Below, piece by piece: positions 57,591 to 64,000 of a stretch of 64,000 nucleotides of DNA; within the stretch, counting starts at the first letter, position 1, and each line of letters opens with the position of its first letter. The translations under genes were made by a program, and so were the position numbers. Source of the stretch: Homarus americanus (lineage: Eukaryota; Arthropoda; Malacostraca; Decapoda; Nephropidae); contig NW_024727853.1 in the NCBI RefSeq assembly GCF_018991925.1, forward strand, positions 77,532 through 141,531, written 5' to 3'. The notes below the pieces were generated by a model. That model had not been told where the DNA came from, did no database searches, and saw only the letters and a program-made list of their open reading frames with translations.

Positions 57591-58109
57591 CACGGTATAA
57601 TAACATCTTCAGCTTGGATGGAGTTATGCTAGATTACCTCACACTGCAAACAAAATTTTACTAAACAAACAATAAAAGCGTATAATAGTCTGGACAGGTA
57701 AACAAAATGCTTTATGACTCGTTAAGTGAATCATCATGTTCCCACTTCTGATCAAACAAAATTGGTTTTCATAGCAGAAATAAAGAAACGAAGCTTTATA
57801 TCCTTCGTAACTCGTTTCAACTCTTTAGTTTTTATATTTTTCATTACTTTACAAAAAAAAATAATTAAGGATGACAGTTTGGGCGTGTTTTCTAAAGTAA
57901 ATATTTTCTATTTCTTCCAACATCTACACTGGTCATTTTACTGTGGAAGGTCAAAATGGTCCCCAGAGATTGGCGACCAATAGAAACATTGCGGATATAA
58001 CACACTATAGTCATGTCCGGTGCACAAAAGAGCGCAGGCCGGTGCTGCATTCGACAACTTCATTTTCACAAATGTAGGTTGAACCCATTCTGGCTAGGTT
58101 GTACTGTTG
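57591..58109. other. Single-copy DNA
   Basis: An 85-codon plus frame (57726-57983) without family resemblance. No repeats. Confidence 0.35.
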
Positions 58110-58174
58110 GGTGTTCAGGGGTGAACCAACGACCCTTAAGATAAGAAGGCGAGTGTTGTATCCACTTGAACACC
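58110..58174 (-). tRNA. tRNA-like relic (tRNA pseudogene or SINE head)
   Basis: Read on the minus strand, GGTGTTC at the start and GAACACC at the end are a perfect 7-bp acceptor stem. After it come an A-box-like TGTTCAAGTGG, a 4-bp D stem (AGTG/CACT), CCTT/AAGG around a CTTATCTT loop, and GGTTCACCCC resembling the B box (GGTTCRANNCC). At 65 nt it is about ten bases short. The T arm lacks its 3' strand and the anticodon loop has eight bases, so it is not a working tRNA. A tRNA-derived SINE head is the main alternative; no SINE body or tail is recognised downstream. Confidence 0.4.
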
Positions 58175-58794
58175 TTATAGGTGCAGTGTTTTTTATGGTT
58201 GGAGGTCAAAGTCAAAACAAAAGCTTTGAAAAAAGGCAGTATCCAGTAGGCGTGAGTTGGCACTTCACGCAAGTGGAAGCTAAAATACATTTTATTCCTA
58301 TTAATTTACCTAAAGACTCTACCTTTTAGTGTAATTTCATTTATTCATCCGTGAGTGTTGTACACACACACCACACACCCGTTATACGGTAAACTCAGCT
58401 CTTGAGATCTATCATAGAACTATTTGCATTTAATGCAGCTATTCGGATATTGGTGGCAAATACACTGTGTATATCAGTATGGATGCTCAGTGTCTTTCGT
58501 TCTTGAATTGGTTTAGGTATATAAAAAAACCCGATTGGTGATATTTTTGAGGCATGTGAATTTGACCTTTGACTTTCAGGCCCTGATAACTTGTGATGGC
58601 TGTGAGGATGATCAAAAAAAGTCAGGTAGTGGAGGGGAAAGGTGAGGTGACGCAGGGGTAGTATTACATGATGGGAGGAAGGTGTTGGGGAGAGGGAGAG
58701 ACAGAGAACGAGGATGAGGGAGAATGGGGAGGTGTTCTGAAATATTAGGACATGAGGAGGAATGGGCAGTGAAAGACGTGGAGAGCGGCGACAG
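58175..58794. other. Single-copy DNA
   Basis: Purine-rich after about 58620. No gene. Confidence 0.35.
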
Positions 58795-58915
58795 GGGTGG
58801 GTGGGTGGGGACAGGACAGGATGGGGACGGTGCGAGATGGGGACCGGACAGGGGGGTGAGGACAGGGCTGGGCTTGGGACAGGGCAGCAGTTGGGACAGA
58901 GGCGGGGGTTGGGAG
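58795..58915. repeat. Decayed GGGACAGG minisatellite
   Basis: GGGGACAGGACAGGATGGGGAC-type words recur six to eight times. The Gly/Arg-rich frame through it is not a gene. Confidence 0.75.
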
Positions 58916-58987
58916 GTATCCCAGCTGTTTCTGGGCGTCGTGGTGCTCGACGGTCCGTAAGACTGATGCTCCTTGATTACCTTGGGG

Positions 58988-59120
58988 AAGGAGGAGGAGG
59001 AGAAGGAGGAGGAGGAAGGAGGAGGAGGAAGGAGAGCTCTTCCTGGGTCAAAGCAGGAAGAGAGGAGGAGGTCCCGTCAATCGGTCGACAACTGGAGGAG
59101 GGAGGAGGAGAACCTTCTGC
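58988..59120. repeat. GGA-rich purine patch
   Basis: GGAGGAGGAGAAGGAGGAGG words, interrupted near 59040-59090. Confidence 0.8.
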
Positions 59121-59199
59121 CTTGTGGAACTTTCCCCAAGCCAACAGTCGAGTGCTGTCTCTCGTGGCCCTGTTCCCTCCTTCTGGTAATTCTTCTTCA

Positions 59200-59273
59200 G
59201 GTGAAGGTTGTGGGAAGAAGGCATCACATCTCGCCAGAGAATAAGGGAGGAGAAGAGAAGGGAGAGAGGAAGA

Positions 59274-59311
<38 letters not shown>

Positions 59312-59760
59312 TAAACGGAATAAGAAGATAAAGCGACAGAAATTAGGAGAAGAAGAAGAGATGATGAAAAGGAGGAATGGTAGCAGCAAATCAAGGAGAG
59401 AAAGAATTGGAGGAAGGAGAGAAAAGGAAAATGGACCAGAAATGGAATAAAGATTAGAGCATAGGAGAGAAACGACATAGGAAAGCCAGAACAACACACA
59501 TAAAATAGGAACCAAATGGAGAGATAAGTATGAGAAAGAACTGAGGAGACGATAAAAGATTATGGGATAGGAAGAAGGATGGGGACCAGTGATGAAAGAG
59601 GATCAGAGGAGGAAGAAATGCAGAGAGAGAGAGTCAGAGTGATATCACCTTACAGACTATAGTTGGAGAAGGAGGTATCAGGAGGTAAGGGAGAGGGATG
59701 AGGGGGAGGGGGAGGGAGGGTATGGGATAGGAGGGGGAATGGAGAGGAGGAGGACAGTCG
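59200..59760. repeat. Polypurine block with (GA)16
   Basis: GA tract at 59278-59309 inside a long G/A-rich stretch. GGGAGAGGGATGAGGGGGAGG-like words near 59690. Minus Ser/Leu frames are artefacts. Confidence 0.85.
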
Positions 59761-59837
59761 ATGGCTAAATAATTACTGGACGAGATTGGCTCAAACTTCC
59801 TACAAGTGATAATGGGGGAAGGGAATAAGATCACTGT

Positions 59838-61267
59838 GTGGTGGTGTGTGTTGTGGTGAGTGTGGTGATAAATGGAGGCGTGTGGGTGGTGATAGTGGTG
59901 AGTGGTGGTGGTGAGTGGTGGTGGTGTGTGGTGATAGAGATTGTATGATGGTGTTGTGTGGTAGTGGTTTTTGGTGGTGGTGTGTGGTGGTGGTGTGTGT
60001 GTGGTGGTGTGTGGTGGTGGTGGTGGTGGTGGTGTGTGGTGGTGGTGGTGTGTGGTGATGGGGTAGTGGTGGTGTGTGTGGTGGTGGTGTGTGGTGGTGG
60101 TGTGGTGGTGGTGGTGTGTGGTGTGGTGGTGTGTGGTGGTGGTGGTGGTGGTGGTGGTGTGTGGTGGTGGGGTGGTGGTGTGTGGTGGGTGGTGGTGTGT
60201 GTGGTGGTGTGGTGGTGGTGGTGTGGTGGTGGTGTGTTGGTGGGTGGTGGTGGTGGTGGTGGTGGTGGTGGTGTGGTGGTGGGTGGTGGTGGTGGTGGTG
60301 TGTGGTGGTGGTGGTGGTGTGTGGTGGTGTGTGGTGTGTGGGCGTGTGGTGGTGGTGTGTGGTGGTGGTGGTGGTGGTGTGGTGGGGTGGTGGTGTGGTG
60401 GTGGTGTGTGGTGATAGAGGAGGTGTGTGGTGGTGGTGTGGTGGTAGGGGTGTGTGGTGGTGGTGTGTGGTGATGGGGTGTGTGGTGGTGGTGTGTGGTG
60501 GTGGTGGTGTGGTGGTGAGTGGTGTGTGGGTTGGGGTTGGTGTGTGATGGTGGTGTGTGGTGATAAGAGGAGGTGTGTGGTGGTGGTGTGTGGTGATAAG
60601 GGTGTGGTGGTGGTGTGTGGTGATAAGATGTGTGTGATGGGGTGGTGGTGGTGTGTGGTGGTGAGTGGTGGTGATGAGTTGGGGTTGGTGTGTGATGGTG
60701 GTGTGTGGTGGTGGTGTGTGGTGATGGAGGTGTGTGGTGGTGTGTGTGGTGATGAGGTGTGTGATGGTGGTGTGTGGTGATGGAGGTGTGTGTGGTGGTG
60801 TGTGTGGTGATAAGAGGTGTGTGTGGTGGTGGTGTGTGGTGGTGGTGGTGTGTGGTGGTGGATGGTGGTGATGGGTTGGGGTTGGTGTGTGATGGTGGTG
60901 TGTGGTGGGGTGTGTGGTGGTGGTGTGTGGTGGGGAGGTGTGTGTGGTGTGTGGTGGTGGTGTGTGGTGGTGGTGGGGTGTGTGGTGGTGGTGTGTGGTG
61001 GGGTGTGGTGTGTGGTGGTGTGGGTGGTGGTGTGTGGTGGTGTGGGTGTGTGGTGGTGTGGTGTGTGGTGGTGTGGGTGTTTGTGGTGGTGGTGGTGGTG
61101 GTGGTGGTGGTGTGTGGTGTGGGATGTGTGGTGGTGGTGTGTGGTGGTGGTGGTGGTGGTGTGTGGTGTGGGTGGTGTGGTGGTGGTGGTGTGTGTGGTG
61201 GTGTTGTGTGGTTGGTTGTGTGTGGTGGTGTGTGGGTTGTGGTGTGGGTGTGTGGTGGTGGTGTGGA
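59838..61267. repeat. GTG-rich satellite, about 1.43 kb, with higher-order repeats
   Basis: Built almost only of GTG and TGTG words (GTGGTGGTGTGTGGTGG). Rare punctuating blocks mark a higher-order structure. TTGGGGTTGGTGTGTGATGG occurs near 60531, 60679 and 60878, each followed by TGGTGTGTGGTG. GTGATAAGA or GTGATGGAG blocks occur between 60415 and 60830. The edges (60000-60400 and 60900-61260) lack these blocks. Stop-free frames on both strands (554 and 499 codons of His/Thr/Pro on minus, Val/Cys/Gly/Trp on plus) are artefacts. Confidence 0.97.
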
Positions 61268-61336
61268 GGCAGCGGCGGTTTGTGGAATGTGTTGACAAAA
61301 CAGTAACAATGGATTGCTATGGTGATTCAATGGTTC

Positions 61337-61339
<3 letters not shown>

Positions 61340-61426
<87 letters not shown>
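61340..61426. repeat. (TC)43 microsatellite
   Basis: Pure TC tract, 87 bp. Confidence 0.98.
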
Positions 61427-61429
<3 letters not shown>

Positions 61430-61915
61430 CTACTACTCACCTGTCTCTCCCACTTCACTTACCTCACCTCCTCCCTCTATCCTCATTGCCCCACCCTCTC
61501 CTTTCACTCCCTTTCACCCCGGCTTGCCTCCAAGAAACCCCTCGCCTCCCCCCCCATTCTCCCCAACGCTCCTCTCCCCTTTTCTATCTCCCCCTTCTTC
61601 CATTCCTATCCATCCCCATCACCCCTCCCATCCCAACTCATTTCTTTTACCTCTCTCCTTTACCATCCCTCGTCCACCGTACCCTTTCGTTTCCCGTGTG
61701 TCCCTTTCAACCCTCCACTTACCACATATCTCCCTCCTATCTCTCCTCACCTCCTTACACCCACCACCACCTCCAATCACCAACCCATACCCCTCTCCCT
61801 CCCTCCACCCCCCTCCACCTCCTCCTCTCTCTCCTCCCCTCCTCCCACCCCCTCTACCTCTCTCCCTCCCCCCCTCGTGTGGTCCACCTCTGTCAAGCCC
61901 TCTCCCCACCTCCCT
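61430..61915. repeat. Polypyrimidine block
   Basis: C-rich C/T stretch with CCTCCC words. Frames of 136-382 codons spanning it are compositional. Confidence 0.82.
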
Positions 61916-62014
61916 GCTCGTGCTCATTCATTAAATTGCCTCCGGGCGTTGGGTGCCAAAATTAGAAATCAGAATGAAAGTGGCAAAGTTGAGCAAATGA
62001 CTATGAGCCCGTGA

Positions 62015-62190
62015 AGTGGGGGAAAAGAAAGGAGGAGGAGGAAGAAAGAGAAAGGCAGGGGAGGGAGGAACAGGGGTGAAAGGAGGAGCAGGAAGAGGAA
62101 AAAAGAGGAGGGAGTAGTAGGGGAAGAAGGAAGAGGGATGATGGGAGAAAAAAAAAGGAAGAAGGGCAGAAAGGAGAGAGGCAACGAGGT
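62015..62190. repeat. Polypurine block
   Basis: GGAGGAGGA/AAGAGG words. Confidence 0.8.
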
Positions 62191-62317
62191 ATGTGAAAGA
62201 ACGTGATCCTAGATTATAATAGTCTGCCCTCGTTCTCACTCGCCTATTAAAACCCATTCCGTGGGTGAAATAATTTAATCACTGTGTATGTTTCTATCAT
62301 ACACAACTTCTATCTCT

Positions 62318-62580
62318 CTCCCCACACTCTCACCACCCCACACCTCTCTACACCCCACACACTCTCACCACACCCCTGCTACACCCCACACCACCCCACT
62401 CTCACCACACCCCACTTCTCATACACCCCCACCTCTCCCACCCCCACACACCCCCACTCTCCATGCCCCCACACTCTCACCACACACCACCTCTCCTCAC
62501 CCCCACGCCTCACCACACACCGCGCATCTCACCCACCCCACACACACACCCCTCCCTTTTGCACACACACCTCAACGCCC
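62318..62580. repeat. CACCCCACACTCTCAC minisatellite
   Basis: CACTCTCACCACACCCC-like units recur about twelve times with variable length. Thr/His/Pro frames are artefacts. Confidence 0.88.
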
Positions 62581-62915
62581 ATTATTACCGTTATAGTAAG
62601 GGTTTCGTCAAATAGTCTTATCATCCACCACACACTCCTCATCCCCGCCCACGCGCACTCCTCACCATCAATCCACAAGCCTAAAAACATCTTCCGGGGC
62701 CCTACCAATCACCTTCCTTCTGAAACGATCCCAGACCCATTACAGTGTTCGTTTGCTTTATCTAAACCAGTTGGGGAATCCAGGATCAATTATGAATGTC
62801 AAACCTCCTTATGTAGGCAAATGCTCCCGTAAATTACGTTTTCCCTCGGAAGTGCCTGGAGTTTCGTTGGAAAAATATTATTGATAATTTTTCATGTCCA
62901 GAGACATTAACGTTG

Positions 62916-62917
<2 letters not shown>
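62581..62917. other. Single-copy DNA
   Basis: End of a low-complexity frame, then unrecognised sequence. No gene. Confidence 0.35.
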
Positions 62918-62977
<60 letters not shown>

Positions 62978-63034
62978 GTGTGTGTGTGTGTGCGTGTGTG
63001 TGTGCGTGCGTGTGTGTGTGTGTGTGTGTGTGTG
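62918..63034. repeat. (AT)26-(TG)n compound microsatellite
   Basis: AT tract (62918-62969) through TGTATATATG to an imperfect TG tract with TGCG interruptions (to 63034). Confidence 0.97.
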
Positions 63035-63181
63035 TAGACAGACAGAGCTGTGTGTGTGTGTTCAAGACAGACGATGCTATTGTCCAGAACCTCCTGTGGG
63101 AGTGGATGGCTAGTCAGTGACAGACATTGAGACGTCGGTAAAGCAGAGGTAGTTAAGTGTGATGCTTGGAGTCAAGGTTGC

Positions 63182-63183
<2 letters not shown>

Positions 63184-63240
<57 letters not shown>
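63184..63240. repeat. (AC)28 microsatellite
   Basis: Pure AC tract, complementary in sense to the TG tract 150 bp upstream. Confidence 0.98.
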
Positions 63241-63243
<3 letters not shown>

Positions 63244-63724
63244 CTGTCGTTTCCTGCATTTCTCTGTAGAGATTTAATATCGATGACAAGAACCTCCAAC
63301 CCTAGTTGTAGTGATAGAATGTGTTGGAAGTAGGTGATAGTAATACTGGTGGTAAGAGGCGATGATGTGTGATAGTAATGGTAGTGGTCATGATGGCAGT
63401 AGATGGGAGGAGGTGGTGGTGGCAGCAATGGTGGTTGTATAAGAAGGCAGTTAGGTGAGGGTGACCAGTTAGGAAGAGGGAGTGGTGAGAGGGTGAGGGT
63501 GGTAGAACTCAAAAAGAAAGAAGGGTAGGGGAGGTGTAAAATGAAGAAGGGGGTAGGAAGTGAAGAGAGGATGGTTGTGAGGGGAGGTGAAGATGAAACG
63601 ATCAGAAATTGAGAGGCGAGGGAAAGGAGGTGAGGTGTGAGGAAGGAGGTAGGTACTCAATATTCAGGTTCAGATGAGGGGTGAGTCACGCGTTCAGGTC
63701 GTTCATGACTCACATAAAGCTACA
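63241..63724. other. Purine-leaning DNA
   Basis: GGTGATAGTAATG-like words recur near 63330-63400; GA-rich at 63460-63650. No gene. Confidence 0.5.
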
Positions 63725-63832
63725 CTCACCACTCGCCCTCCCCCAAGCCTCCCCCTCCCAAAGCCTCCTACTCCCACTTCATAGCCTCTTCCCTCCCCAA
63801 AGCTTCCTCCTCTCCCAAGTCTCCTCCCAAAC
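63725..63832. repeat. AAGCCTCC minisatellite
   Basis: CCCAAGCCTCC, CCAAAGCCTCC, CATAGCCTCTTCC, CCAAAGCTTCC and CCCAAGTCTCC recur every 17-24 bp. Confidence 0.85.
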
Positions 63833-63919
63833 CCTAAATGCTACTAATACTTCTTTATTATCTACTTCATATAAAAAATACTCTTGGTGATCGCAATAAA
63901 GCAGAAAGAAAATATCAAA

Positions 63920-63980
63920 CTGGGGGTTAGGTTGGGATTAGGTTACCTTTGGGATTGGGTTCAAAGGTTAGGATGGATTG
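63920..63980. repeat. GGGTTAGG/GGGATTAGG tract at the right edge
   Basis: GGTTAGGTTGGGATTAGGTTAC and related words. Similar in sense to TTAGG but irregular. The window ends 20 bp later. Confidence 0.5.
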
Positions 63981-64000
63981 TCAACAATACGTAACTTCTA

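Noticed and set aside
57726..58329. Frames of 85 and 76 codons
   Set aside because: No family resemblance; the second overlaps the tRNA-like relic on the other strand.
59634..61298. Minus-strand frames of 554 and 499 codons rich in His, Thr and Pro
   Set aside because: They are the translation of the GTG satellite on its complement. All frames are open because the words GTG/TGTG contain no stops. No domain or start context.

Overview
The window looks like gene-poor, repeat-saturated nuclear DNA of an arthropod, most likely a decapod crustacean. Three things point there. The only convincing gene is a Gq-type rhabdomeric opsin of the arthropod long/middle-wavelength clade. Very long pure (GT/CA)n, (GA/CT)n, (TAA)n and (TA)n tracts occur on average more than once per kb. 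A 3' retroposon tail at about 18.3 kb resembles one I associate with decapods (recollection, not a search). Nothing in the window looks bacterial or viral.

Layout. 0-13.2 kb: microsatellites, polypurine/polypyrimidine blocks and minisatellites (16 bp at 1.1 kb, 21 bp at 3.4-4.4 kb, 10/20 bp at 7.1 kb, a 72-bp higher-order ATC repeat at 10 kb, 23 bp at 12.9-13.2 kb). 13.2-20.3 kb: mostly AT-rich single-copy DNA with few repeats. 20.38-20.93 kb: a decayed, internally deleted IS630-Tc1-mariner element. 21.5-23.8 kb: the opsin gene, with a TATA box at 21579, a probable non-coding first exon and 5' UTR intron, the whole 377-aa reading frame in one exon (22495-23628) and an AATAAA signal at 23751. 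24-64 kb: no recognisable gene. This part holds a hAT-like non-autonomous transposon (37.8-38.5 kb), a tRNA-like relic (58.1 kb), two strongly decayed satellites (44.4-45.05 and 49.0-49.8 kb), several clear minisatellites (CCAGTCTCC at 29 kb, 32 bp at 47.7 kb, G-rich at 48.2 kb, 24 bp at 50.1 kb) and a 1.4-kb GTG-rich satellite (59.8-61.3 kb).

Most long reading frames are artefacts of simple repeats, which lack stop codons (poly-His/Thr, Pro/Ser, Asn, Val/Cys and PEDCVTL proteins). I see no multi-gene system. The most informative points are the opsin gene architecture and its repeat-rich promoter neighbourhood, the two DNA-transposon relics, and the range of satellite decay states. Repeat ends are read by eye and may be off by a few bases.
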